Shown here piece after piece: positions 1-7,745 of a stretch of 49,701 nt of DNA. Numbering within the stretch: position 1 is the stretch's first letter; each line of letters opens with the position of its first letter. The translations under genes were made by a program, and so were the position numbers. The notes beneath the pieces are model-generated. The model made no database searches. It saw nothing but the letters and a program-made list of their open reading frames with translations, and had not been told where the DNA came from. Source of the DNA: an uncultured Bifidobacteriaceae bacterium (lineage in GTDB: Bacteria > Actinomycetota > Actinomycetes > Actinomycetales > Bifidobacteriaceae); the NCBI GenBank assembly GCA_946891915.1, contig CAMPNN010000007.1, positions 1 to 49,701 on the forward strand, written 5' to 3'.

Positions 1-46
1 GCGAACCCCGCCATACCTTTATACCGAAAGTTTGCTTATTACGCTT

Positions 47-1174
47 TTAGTTCAAACGCAACTCAGTAGAAGGAGCAAACAGATGCATCTTAGATGGATC
101 AATCTTGATCTTCACAGTATCGCCAACCTTCGGCAAAGCGCGTGGGTTCACACGAATGGTTGTGAGCTTGTTCTGATCAGACATCATTGTAGATGCTTCC
201 TCAGGAGAACCGTTGGTAATGATATTGCCGTAGATATAGCCATCAGAACCAAGATCTTCCACGTTGACTACCTTCAAGGAGAAGGCGTTTGGATCATCAG
301 ATGTTGCCAAGCTTGCATCTTCTGGACGGAAGCCAACAATAATCTGTCCGTTATCTTCTGCAGTGAGCATGTCCACAGCTTCAGCTGGGAGAACAATGGA
401 ATCCTCACCAATCTGAGCGCGACCGTCAACAACTGGATGCTGGTTGAGGTTCATAGATGGAGAACCGATGAAGCCTGCAACAAACACATTTGCTGGGTGA
501 TCGTAAAGCTCAGTTGGAGCGCCAACCTGCTGCAAAACGCCAAGCTTAATTACTGCAATGCGATCGCCCATGGTCAAAGCCTCAGTCTGATCGTGGGTAA
601 CGTACAAAGTAGTAACTCCAAGCTGACGCTGCAAAGCAGCAATCTGAGTACGAGTCTGCACGCGGAGCTTAGCATCCAAGTTGGAAAGAGGCTCATCCAT
701 TAAGAAGACTTTTGGTTCGCGAACAATTGCGCGACCCATTGCCACGCGCTGACGCTGACCGCCAGACAGAGCCTTTGGCTTACGGTTCAAATATTCTGTC
801 AAATCCAAAACTTCAGCAGCTTTTTTAACGCGAGCGCTAATTTCTTCCTTAGGAACTCCTGCAATCTTCAAAGCGAAGCCCATATTGTCTGCAACCGTCA
901 TATGAGGATACAACGCGTAGTTTTGGAACACCATAGCAATATCGCGATCCTTTGGCTGCATTGTGGTAACATCGCGGCCACCAATGAGGATACGTCCTTT
1001 GTTTACCTCTTCAAGGCCTGCCAACATACGCAAAGTAGTCGACTTACCGCAACCAGATGGACCAACCAGTACGAGGAACTCGCCATCTTTAATAGTCATG
1101 TTCAAATCGTCAACCGATGGCTTATCGTTGCCAGGGTAGATACGAGTTACATGATCGAATATAACTTCTGCCAT
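47..1174 (-). CDS. msiK: Sugar ABC transporter ATP-binding protein, MsiK/UgpC type
   Basis: Cytoplasmic ATPase that energises carbohydrate ABC importers. The 375-residue protein has Walker [10 protein letters not shown] near residue 40, the Q-loop [14 protein letters not shown], the ABC signature LSGGQRQR, Walker [13 protein letters not shown] and the H-loop [10 protein letters not shown]-terminal TOBE/MalK-like regulatory half follows (from about residue 240, with VGFRPED). No permease or binding-protein gene is adjacent, which fits a shared ATPase serving several sugar importers, as MsiK does in Streptomyces. I chose the ATG at 1174 because AAAGGA lies 6 nt upstream; an in-frame ATG at 1189 lies upstream of that site. 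A long structured leader precedes it. Family assignment is firm; the MsiK name rests on the solitary context and the leader. Confidence 0.9.
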   Translation of the reverse strand: MAEVIFDHVTRIYPGNDKPSVDDLNMTIKDGEFLVLVGPSGCGKSTTLRMLAGLEEVNKGRILIGGRDVTTMQPKDRDIAMVFQNYALYPHMTVADNMGFALKIAGVPKEEISARVKKAAEVLDLTEYLNRKPKALSGGQRQRVAMGRAIVREPKVFLMDEPLSNLDAKLRVQTRTQIAALQRQLGVTTLYVTHDQTEALTMGDRIAVIKLGVLQQVGAPTELYDHPANVFVAGFIGSPSMNLNQHPVVDGRAQIGEDSIVLPAEAVDMLTAEDNGQIIVGFRPEDASLATSDDPNAFSLKVVNVEDLGSDGYIYGNIITNGSPEEASTMMSDQNKLTTIRVNPRALPKVGDTVKIKIDPSKMHLFAPSTELRLN

Positions 1175-1320
1175 GATATGTCCTTTCATCGGCAGGTACG
1201 TGCCGAACGATCCGTAGTGAAGGGTGTGAACTCATAATCCCAATTCCTACATCGGCGGGTACTAGTTGTTCACAATTACTTACCTGGTCCATTGAAGGTT
1301 CTCTTCGTTGAGCCATGCCT
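1175..1320 (-). ncRNA. Structured 5' leader of the ABC ATPase gene (msiK-motif candidate)
   Basis: The roughly 145 nt upstream of the ATPase start, read on the minus strand, can fold. CGGCA and TGCCG form a hairpin at 1191-1206 directly before the ribosome-binding site. GTGAAC (about 1268-1273) can pair with GTTCAC (about 1226-1231), and GTAG with CTAC inside it. An RNA called the msiK motif is known from 5' leaders of actinobacterial msiK genes. The match in position and gene type is clear, but I cannot align the consensus here, so the family name is an inference. Confidence 0.5.
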
Positions 1321-1489
1321 TAATATATCATGTTTCCCTTAGAAAAACAGCAAAAAATCAGTATTTTCTCAATACTCGGCGTGTCGAAAAAATAAATAAG
1401 CACAAGAAAACAGTTAAACAATAGTTGGTTTTTGCCGCAAAAAATCTACAATTATATAATCATTTGTTTATGCAAGAAGGCGCAATAGA

Positions 1490-1525
1490 AAAACGGACGT
1501 TAGGCATAAACCCAACGTCCGCTTT
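1490..1525 (-). terminator. Intrinsic terminator after the DsbA-like gene
   Basis: CGGACGTT (1494-1501) pairs with AACGTCCG (1514-1521) around a 12-nt loop. On the minus strand the stem is followed by a run of T residues (TTTTTC). It sits about 20 nt past the stop of the DsbA-like gene and so ends that transcript. Confidence 0.75.
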
Positions 1526-1543
1526 AACTAAATAATCTATGCG

Positions 1544-2515
1544 CTACAAGGAAATAGGGGAGTCAGTGTTAGACACTTTAGGCATTTCGCCAGCGACGCC
1601 AACTTTTCCCTTATTAAGACCAATGCAATGCAAAATTGCATCAAGCGTCTTCATATTCTTTTCACTAGCAGCATTCATATCAAGCAACTTACCGTTAATT
1701 GTTACGGTTGGCGTTGTCATAGAACCTTTACTAGGTCCAGAAACGTTCAACAATTCTAAGAAATCAGGAACATACTTGTTTATTGCACGCTGCCACACTA
1801 AGTAACGACGTTCAAAAGCCTTACTAGCAACGGAAGCATCAATACCAGCTTTTTTAGCTTGCTCGATTAACTGTTCGTTACTAACTGGCTTCTGCTTCTT
1901 TCCTTCTTCTGGTTGGAAATCCTTGCTGAAGATATTGTTAATAAACCGCATCAAGTGCTCTGGGTTATCATCGTTTTCCGCAATGTATTCAATAGAAGAA
2001 GTCACGCGACTCGAATAAGAACCGGCAGAAAACTGATCCAAGAACGACATTGGGTGCAGTTCCAAGTTAATCTGTCCAGCTTTTAGCATGGTAAATAAAG
2101 TTTTATCTGCAGTGCGATTAAATTCACCGCAACCTGGGCACAGAGGGTCAAAATACACTGCAACAGTTGGAGCTTTTCCGGCAGGCTTGTTGTAACCAAG
2201 CTTGCTCATAAGAATTCCACCTTCAGCATTCGCCATCTTTGGTTTATATTTAGCAGAAAGTTTTTTTAGTTCATTTTTAGACTTATCAGATTGTTCAATC
2301 TTCATTTGCATCGGAGCATAAACAGCTTGATAAGTAGTAACACCAATTGCGGATAGCATAGCTATAACAATAATTACTACAATAACTCCGATAATTGTCT
2401 GCTGACGACGTTCACGCGCCTCGATAACAAGTTGTTCTTGATTTTTCAAAGCTTTTTCGCGTCTAGTTGTTGACGAACCATTCCGGCTTATGTTGTCTAC
2501 TTGAATTTTAGGCAT
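1544..2515 (-). CDS. Membrane-anchored DsbA-like thioredoxin-fold protein
   Basis: Likely extracytoplasmic thiol-disulfide oxidoreductase. The 323-residue protein has a charged N-terminus (1-40), one membrane segment (about 41-60) and a DsbA/thioredoxin-like domain from about residue 115. The active-site motif CPGC (C126, C129) follows the strand VAVYFDP, and a likely cis-proline lies in TTPTVTINGK near residue 285. This layout matches actinobacterial DsbA-family proteins that fold secreted proteins. Start ATG at 2515 is preceded by AAGGAT. The gene is transcribed alone and ends at a terminator. No DsbB or VKOR partner is in the window. The exact substrate is unknown. Confidence 0.85.
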   Translation of the reverse strand: MPKIQVDNISRNGSSTTRREKALKNQEQLVIEARERRQQTIIGVIVVIIVIAMLSAIGVTTYQAVYAPMQMKIEQSDKSKNELKKLSAKYKPKMANAEGGILMSKLGYNKPAGKAPTVAVYFDPLCPGCGEFNRTADKTLFTMLKAGQINLELHPMSFLDQFSAGSYSSRVTSSIEYIAENDDNPEHLMRFINNIFSKDFQPEEGKKQKPVSNEQLIEQAKKAGIDASVASKAFERRYLVWQRAINKYVPDFLELLNVSGPSKGSMTTPTVTINGKLLDMNAASEKNMKTLDAILHCIGLNKGKVGVAGEMPKVSNTDSPISL

Positions 2516-2660
2516 CGCTATCCTTCAATCTATTTTTAATCTTCCCACTAAGATATTCTCCCAGCAGTGCACATATAACAAATACGACTGCCCTATAGTT
2601 TAATTGATGGCATCAACTGAGAATAATATGTTATTCGCACGTAATGTTTTATTGTTTTAT

Positions 2661-4358
2661 TTACCGTTTTGCAGATTTTCCAGCACCTAACAACGCTCCT
2701 AAGCCTAAGTAGAACGTTGTTGTGCTCTTTATAAAAGCAAGCACAATCCACGCAACAACAAAACCAATTGCGTAGCCAAATGAAGTGTGCGAAAAAACAC
2801 TTGGCTCATACGTTGGTAAAAGAATATGCAAATCCCCAAAATTTACAGCTAACAATTCTGGATTATTACCGCAACATAGCGGGTAAACAACAGATCCAAT
2901 TACGCCAGCAATTAAAATTACAAAAACGCGCGGAAAAGTGTATAAAAGCCCTCGAATAATATGCCACGGGAGTGAAGCAACGCGCATAGCAGTATTGTGG
3001 CGAGGAACGATGCCATTGTTGAGCTGCTGCCTGTGAAAACTCGACGCAATATTGTATCCAGCAGCGGAACCAATCCACATAACGCATATTGAGAAACCGA
3101 CGGCATCAAGCAAGCTTACGCAAGCAATTGCAGCGCATACAATCGCACAAACACACAACGCCCACCTTCCGCGATATAAGTAAGAATATTGATTTATAGC
3201 ATTATTTCCAGCAGTACTATCGTTGCCAGAATTATCGTTGCCAGAATTATCGTTGCCAGAATTATCGTTGCCAGAATTATCGTTACTTAAATTATCGTTA
3301 CTTGAATTATCGTAATTTGGATTAGTTGATTTAGGAATAACAGCCGTAGCGTTTACAGGCATAGTTGTAGTTGCAGTTTGATTATTTGAGTTTATTGCGA
3401 TTGTTTCACGCTCAGTTTCACGCTCAGTTTCATGATTTGTATCACTAACGGATTCACGCCACATTCTGCGCACGTCATTGCACGCAGAGTTTTTATCAAA
3501 AGGGCGGTTCGCCTCCGGCCAAGATAAAGGATCCATAGCATCTTGACTAATTGCTTGCTCCAACTCAGAAGGAGAACAACGTTGTTCGCGAACAGGTTGT
3601 AATGCCTTACGAAAAGCAGCCATAGTCTTAGGAGGCAAGCCTGTTAAATCTGCATTACCAGAAGCTGCACGCTCTAAAACCGCAAGCAAAGGTTTTGTGC
3701 CAAAAACTGGCTTACCAGTAGCCGCAAACGCAAGCACTGCAGAAACAGACCACCAATCCGTAATCTCATCCGAATCTTCACCCTCAATAATTTCTGGAGC
3801 AATAAACCCAGGCGTACCCATAACCAACCCTGTACGCGTAACATGACTTTCGCCTTCACCCATAGCAATGCCAAAATCAACCAGCACAGGCCCATGCGCA
3901 GCAATCATAACATTCGTAGGCTTAATATCTCGATGAATAATACCAGCTTCGTGCACTGCTTTCACAGCATCAATCAGTTTGCTAGAAAGCCTCTCCAAAT
4001 CATCCGCAATATAAGGTCCATTTTCTTCAACGTCTTCACGCAAATTTCGACCTTCAATTAATTCAGTTACAATAAACGCAATCGAAGCATCAAGCTCCAT
4101 ATCTACAATCGAACAAACTCCAGGATGATGTATTTTCTGCAATGCTAAAGCTTCTCGTTTTAGCCGCAAACGAGCGCGAGCCTGTTCATCGTCTTCACTA
4201 TTTTCACGATACGCATTCACTGAATCACGCAATATTTTCATAGCATACTGGTTGCCACCATCGTCGCGCACTCGCCAAACTGAGCCCATAGCGCCGCCGC
4301 CAAGCCTATTAACAAGCGTGTATCCGCCAACACTACTGCCAGGACGCAAATCAAACAT
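2661..4358 (-). CDS. Hanks-type Ser/Thr protein kinase with repeat linker and membrane C-terminus
   Basis: An orphan eukaryotic-like Ser/Thr kinase, third of its kind in the window and apart from pknA/pknB. The kinase domain spans about residues 10-275: glycine loop GGGAMG (20-25), lysine K41 in AMKIL, catalytic HRDIKPTN (D144) and the metal-binding DFG (D161). All catalytic residues are intact. A low-complexity linker with SGNDN repeats follows, then several C-terminal hydrophobic segments instead of PASTA domains. I chose the ATG at 4358 because GGAAG lies 8 nt upstream; an ATG at 4373 lacks a good site. The sensed signal is not evident. The DsbA-like gene lies downstream across 145 nt. Confidence 0.88.
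   Translation of the reverse strand: MFDLRPGSSVGGYTLVNRLGGGAMGSVWRVRDDGGNQYAMKILRDSVNAYRENSEDDEQARARLRLKREALALQKIHHPGVCSIVDMELDASIAFIVTELIEGRNLREDVEENGPYIADDLERLSSKLIDAVKAVHEAGIIHRDIKPTNVMIAAHGPVLVDFGIAMGEGESHVTRTGLVMGTPGFIAPEIIEGEDSDEITDWWSVSAVLAFAATGKPVFGTKPLLAVLERAASGNADLTGLPPKTMAAFRKALQPVREQRCSPSELEQAISQDAMDPLSWPEANRPFDKNSACNDVRRMWRESVSDTNHETERETERETIAINSNNQTATTTMPVNATAVIPKSTNPNYDNSSNDNLSNDNSGNDNSGNDNSGNDNSGNDSTAGNNAINQYSYLYRGRWALCVCAIVCAAIACVSLLDAVGFSICVMWIGSAAGYNIASSFHRQQLNNGIVPRHNTAMRVASLPWHIIRGLLYTFPRVFVILIAGVIGSVVYPLCCGNNPELLAVNFGDLHILLPTYEPSVFSHTSFGYAIGFVVAWIVLAFIKSTTTFYLGLGALLGAGKSAKR
3216..3320. repeat. 15-bp tandem repeat in the kinase linker
   Basis: Seven consecutive 15-bp units of ATTATCGTTGCCAGA and variants. 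Three units (3231-3275) are identical, the unit before differs at one base, and the three after are diverged. The unit is a multiple of three, so each encodes five residues (SGNDN type) and copy-number change would lengthen or shorten the linker without a frameshift. Confidence 0.9.
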
Positions 4359-4462
4359 GCTCACATCTTCCATACTGAATTATGTTAATGCTTTACAACG
4401 CCAAATTTGACACATTCTTTTCGAATTAAAGCAGAGTTACAACAATTAGCAACACCATAATT

Positions 4463-4489
4463 TTGTAATGACGTGGCATATGGTACACT
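4463..4489 (+). promoter_or_regulatory. Candidate promoter of tRNA-Thr
   Basis: TACACT at 4484-4489 preceded by TGG resembles an extended -10 element, with a weak TTGTAA at 4463. It lies about 45 nt before the mature tRNA. The spacing of the -35 is short (15 nt), so this is tentative. Confidence 0.3.
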
Positions 4490-4533
4490 AAACAATGTTC
4501 TACATGACATATTCGTTATGCACGTGTGAATAC

Positions 4534-4610
4534 GCCTCCTTAGCTCAGATGGCCAGAGCGGCCGCCTTGTAAGCGGCAGGTCGCCGGTTCGATCCCGGCA
4601 GGAGGCTCCA
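4534..4610 (+). tRNA. tRNA-Thr (anticodon TGT)
   Basis: A 77-nt cloverleaf. Acceptor arms GCCTCCT and AGGAGGC pair, followed by discriminator T and an encoded CCA at 4608-4610. The anticodon stem GCCGC/GCGGC encloses loop CTTGTAA, giving anticodon TGT (reads ACA). The T-arm GCCGG-TTCGATC-CCGGC is canonical. It is a single tRNA gene, not part of a cluster, and is followed by a run of five T. Confidence 0.97.
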
Positions 4611-4648
4611 TTTTTATGATTTTATTTGATTTCTTATTTGATTTTTGA

Positions 4649-4840
4649 ATTAATTTTGAAGATACTGGTTTTGTTATCTTTTGTATCGCATATAATGGCG
4701 TCCAATACTTAAAGCAGAGAATTGAATGGTATACTGACTACTTAAAAATGAAAAAGATTGTTACTTTCATGTCTACTGCCGAAATTATGGCGTATGATGA
4801 AGGTAACGATAAGCTATCTGCTGCTAAATCATTTTTATAA
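4649..4840 (+). pseudogene. Startless open frame downstream of tRNA-Thr, possible gene remnant
   Basis: After an in-frame TGA at 4646 the frame is open for 63 codons to TAA at 4838-4840. The residues look protein-like (for example GFVIFCIAYNGVQYLKQRIE). The only ATG is at 4748, which would give just 30 residues, and no strong ribosome-binding site precedes it. I do not recognise a family. It may be the 3' remnant of a lost gene, a small protein, or chance. Confidence 0.25.
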
Positions 4841-4841
4841 T
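4836..4841 (+). promoter_or_regulatory. -10 element of the small RNA gene
   Basis: A perfect TATAAT at 4836-4841. No convincing -35 is seen at the expected distance. It would start transcription near 4848, just before the first hairpin of the C-rich RNA. Confidence 0.5.
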
Positions 4842-4847
4842 AAAAAA

Positions 4848-4976
4848 CTTTTCGCGAGTAAGAACTCGGAAACCTTCCCCCAACTCAGGGTTTCCGAGGT
4901 GAGAGTGGAGCGTCCCCCAACCAGCTCCACCTCATAGGGGGGCGGGAACATCCCCTTCTCTCCCGCCCCCATTTTT
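4848..4976 (+). ncRNA. C-rich-loop small RNA, 6C-like
   Basis: Three successive hairpins. The first: CTCGGAAACC (4865-4874) with GGTTTCCGAG (4889-4898), loop TTCCCCCAACTCAG. The second: GTGGAGC (4905-4911) with GCTCCAC (4924-4930), extended by TGAG/CTCA around a bulged A, loop GTCCCCCAACCA. The third: GGGGGCGGGA (4938-4947) with TCCCGCCCCC (4961-4970), loop ACATCCCCTTCTC, then ATTTTTATT, an intrinsic terminator. A perfect -10 precedes it and no reading frame crosses it. The layout resembles the actinobacterial 6C RNA, defined by two hairpins with cytosine-run loops; here the runs are five Cs. Such loops base-pair with G-rich ribosome-binding sites. That this is an RNA gene is well supported; the 6C family name is an inference. 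Confidence 0.7.
4938..4976 (+). terminator. Intrinsic terminator of the C-rich small RNA
   Basis: Ten perfect, nearly all G-C base pairs (4938-4947 with 4961-4970) followed by ATTTTTATT. It also serves as the third hairpin of the RNA. Confidence 0.85.
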
Positions 4977-5015
4977 ATTCTGTTTTGCGTTTAATTACCA
5001 ATGCAGCGCAGAAGG

Positions 5016-5021
5016 TATAAT
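5016..5021 (+). promoter_or_regulatory. -10 element before the Rpf-like gene
   Basis: A perfect TATAAT at 5016-5021, about 32 nt before the start codon, with TTACCA 15 nt upstream as a weak -35. It follows directly after the small-RNA terminator. Confidence 0.45.
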
Positions 5022-5053
5022 AAAATTTAGTTTTAGATGAAGGGAGTGGCTAT

Positions 5054-6598
5054 ATGGCACGTCGATGGACGCCTCGACGTTTAATTGTTATGCGACGTAC
5101 CCGTATTATCGCTTGCATACTATCTTTAACATTTGCAGCAATGGGACTATTCGCGTTTACATCTCAAAAATCAGTAGCATTGGTTGTGAATGGCAAAACC
5201 CGCATAGTCAACACTTATGCCACCACCTCAATTCGCCTGCTAGAAGAGCAAAAAATACCTGTAAAAACGCATGATCAGATCATTTCTTCATCCGGAGATA
5301 TTTTAACAAATCACGCTACTGTTACCGTTCGTAGCGCTTACCAAACTTCTATTACCGTAGACGGCGTCACAATACCATTTTGGACCGTTGCAACCAGCGT
5401 CGATCAACTTATTGGATTCTTTAAAGCAAACGCTAAAAACGCTGAGCGAATCACAGTAAATTTGCAAAATATTTATGATCAACTTACTTGCGGATTGTCA
5501 ATAAATAAAAAAGGCCCAATTACTGTTATTGCAGACGGTAAAACACGAATTGCTCCAGACGGAAAACTTCCAGCAAGCGCAATTTTAGACGCGCAAGGAA
5601 TTGTGCTCGGAAAAGAAGATCGCGTAAGCGTAGAAGAAGAAGGCAATAAGACTATTTTACGTATTTCGCGAGTAACACACGGTAAAGAAACTCGCACAGT
5701 TTCACTACCTTTTGCCACGCAAACTGTGATTGATCCTAAGCTTCCAGCAAACGCGCGAGTAGTGCAACAAGAAGGCGCTAACGGCGAGCGCGAAGACACG
5801 TATAACGTAACATACGTAGACGGAAAGCCTGAAAGCGCCACGCTTATTTCACAAAATCTAATAAAACCTGCAATTAATCAGGTTATCGCTATTGGAAAAG
5901 CTAATCCTGCACCTGTTCAACAAAATAATGCGCAAAAACAAGAACCGCGAGCAAAAGATAAGCAACTTGCGCAAAATAAAGCACCTAAACAAGAGCAAAA
6001 AGCTGAACAAAAGCCGGCTCAGGCACAAAGTCAAGATACGCAAAATACTCAACAATCTTATAATCAAGATCAATCTACAGCTCAAGGACAAGGCCAAAAC
6101 CAAGGTCAGAGCCAAAACCAGGGACAAAACCAGAAGGGAAGCGAAGGCGAAAAACCTGCTCAAAATGCAACTAATCAGCAGGCACAAGCTAATCAGCAAT
6201 CTTCAACACCTGCGCAAACGCAAAATCCTGCACCAGCACCAAATCCTCCAGCACCAGCGCCTGCAGATAATCCTAACAGCCTAGTTCATGCCACCCCTGA
6301 ACAAGCTAAACTTTTTGCGCAAGGAGCGGCAGCACAAATGGGCTGGACCGGAAAAGAATGGGATGACCTCGTTTGGCTGTGGAACAAGGAGTCAGGTTGG
6401 AGATGGAATGCTGAGAACCCAAGCTCACATGCTTACGGAATCCCTCAAGCTCTTCCTGCAAACAAAATGAGTAGCGCTGGAGCAAACTGGCATGAGGACG
6501 CGGCGGTGCAAATCAGCTGGGGCTTAACGTATATTAAAGCGCACTATGGGTCTCCTAGCGGCGCTGTAAGGCATTCCCACGAAATTGGTTGGTACTAA
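5054..6598 (+). CDS. Resuscitation-promoting-factor-like G5-domain cell-wall hydrolase
   Basis: Secreted or membrane-anchored peptidoglycan hydrolase. The 514-residue protein has a signal/anchor (about 17-38), DUF348-like repeats (about 40-160, each with a VNGK or VDGV start), a G5 domain (about 190-285), a Gln/Asn/Pro-rich linker of roughly 110 residues and a C-terminal transglycosylase-like domain (about 410-514). The likely catalytic glutamate is in WNKESGW. The order matches mycobacterial RpfB, and the position before rsmA is the same as in Mycobacterium (rpfB-ksgA). The C-terminal domain is closer to SLT-type domains found in bifidobacteria than to the classical Rpf fold, so the name rpfB is not given. 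AAGGGAG precedes the ATG at 5054. Confidence 0.82.
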   Translation: MARRWTPRRLIVMRRTRIIACILSLTFAAMGLFAFTSQKSVALVVNGKTRIVNTYATTSIRLLEEQKIPVKTHDQIISSSGDILTNHATVTVRSAYQTSITVDGVTIPFWTVATSVDQLIGFFKANAKNAERITVNLQNIYDQLTCGLSINKKGPITVIADGKTRIAPDGKLPASAILDAQGIVLGKEDRVSVEEEGNKTILRISRVTHGKETRTVSLPFATQTVIDPKLPANARVVQQEGANGEREDTYNVTYVDGKPESATLISQNLIKPAINQVIAIGKANPAPVQQNNAQKQEPRAKDKQLAQNKAPKQEQKAEQKPAQAQSQDTQNTQQSYNQDQSTAQGQGQNQGQSQNQGQNQKGSEGEKPAQNATNQQAQANQQSSTPAQTQNPAPAPNPPAPAPADNPNSLVHATPEQAKLFAQGAAAQMGWTGKEWDDLVWLWNKESGWRWNAENPSSHAYGIPQALPANKMSSAGANWHEDAAVQISWGLTYIKAHYGSPSGAVRHSHEIGWY

Positions 6599-6665
6599 AT
6601 AATAATTCCACTGTGCTAAATCAAATACTATTAAATATCATTAAATCTTAATTGGATGGTACACA

Positions 6666-7547
6666 TTGACAGAACTCAACACTGAAACTAACGGTCAGCT
6701 TTTAGGTGCGGCAGATATTCGACGTATCGCTGCAGAAGAAGGTATTACACCTACAAAAAAGTTCGGTCAAAATTTCGTTATTGATCCTGGCACTGTGCGG
6801 AAAATTGTGGCTGCGGCCGGCGTGCAAGCAGGAGACACTGTTATGGAAGTTGGTCCTGGGCTTGGTTCTCTCACTCTTGCAATATTGCAAACCGGCGCGC
6901 ATCTTACAGCCGTAGAAATTGATCCTCAATTAGCCAATCGTCTTCCACACACAGTAGAAGAATTCATGCCTGATGCTGCACATAGGTTTAATGTGATTCT
7001 TAAAGACGCTTTAACAATAAATGCTGACGACGTGCCACAACTTGCAACCGCTCAGAAATTTACGCTTGTTGCAAATTTGCCATATAACGTTGCCACGCCT
7101 ATTTTGCTTACTTTACTTGAAAAATTTAGTAATTTGCAGCACTTCTTAGTAATGGTTCAAAAAGAAGTTGCGGACAGATTATGCGCTCAGCCTGGAAACA
7201 AAGTATACGGCACGCCTAGCGTAAAGTTAGCGTGGTACGGAAAGTCCCAGCGCGCAGGGCTTATTGGCCGCAATGTGTTTTGGCCTGCACCAAATGTTGA
7301 TTCCGCGCTTGTGTCTTTTACAAGAGATTCTGTGAGTAAAGGAGACAGTAGCGAGCGCGAAGGAGTGTTTTCGCTTATTGATGCTGCTTTCCAGCAGCGT
7401 CGTAAAACGTTACATGCAGCGCTTAAACATCAGGTTCCAGAAGAAGCGTACAAAAAAGCTGGAATTGATCCAACTAGACGCGGAGAAACTCTTACTTGCG
7501 AAGAATTTATTGCATTATATGCTGCGTGCAAAAGCTGTGAAGATTAG
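6666..7547 (+). CDS. rsmA: 16S rRNA (adenine-N6,N6)-dimethyltransferase RsmA/KsgA
   Basis: Dimethylates A1518 and A1519 in helix 45 of 16S rRNA during small-subunit assembly, using S-adenosylmethionine. The 293-residue protein has the N-terminal KKFGQNFVIDPG, the SAM-binding VMEVGPGLGSLT near residue 60, the acidic VEIDPQLA and the catalytic NLPYN motif near residue 140. Length is normal. It starts with TTG at 6666; GGATGG lies a few bases upstream and no ATG starts the conserved region. It is the second gene of the Rpf-rsmA pair. In Mycobacterium ispE follows; here a LytR_C protein follows after 200 nt. Confidence 0.95.
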   Translation: MTELNTETNGQLLGAADIRRIAAEEGITPTKKFGQNFVIDPGTVRKIVAAAGVQAGDTVMEVGPGLGSLTLAILQTGAHLTAVEIDPQLANRLPHTVEEFMPDAAHRFNVILKDALTINADDVPQLATAQKFTLVANLPYNVATPILLTLLEKFSNLQHFLVMVQKEVADRLCAQPGNKVYGTPSVKLAWYGKSQRAGLIGRNVFWPAPNVDSALVSFTRDSVSKGDSSEREGVFSLIDAAFQQRRKTLHAALKHQVPEEAYKKAGIDPTRRGETLTCEEFIALYAACKSCED

Positions 7548-7745
7548 CAATATTAGTTTTAATATTTAGATAAATTGTTACGCAAGCGAGCTTCGCATAT
7601 TTTATTACTTAAATACTAAGTAGCGCATCTTACTTCAGTCATACATAGTCAGTAAAATGCAGTTTATATTGAGATTTGCGGCTTTAATAAATGCGCTGCA
7701 AAACAATTAAAAACGCGAAGATAAACTAGCAGATCGGAAGTGAAC

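Noticed and set aside
32..703. A 223-codon plus-strand frame
   Set aside because: Fully antisense to the ABC ATPase gene, Cys/His/Trp-rich and without domain similarity; a shadow frame.
3216..3320. Possible CRISPR array
   Set aside because: Units of 15 bp are contiguous without spacers and lie in frame in a kinase gene.
4649..4840. Phage integrase or attachment site next to tRNA-Thr
   Set aside because: No second copy of the tRNA 3' end and no integrase gene in the window.
5858..6284. Frames on both strands over the Gln-rich linker of the Rpf-like gene
   Set aside because: They arise from the repetitive codons of the linker; Leu/Ser- or Lys-rich composition and no ribosome-binding site.
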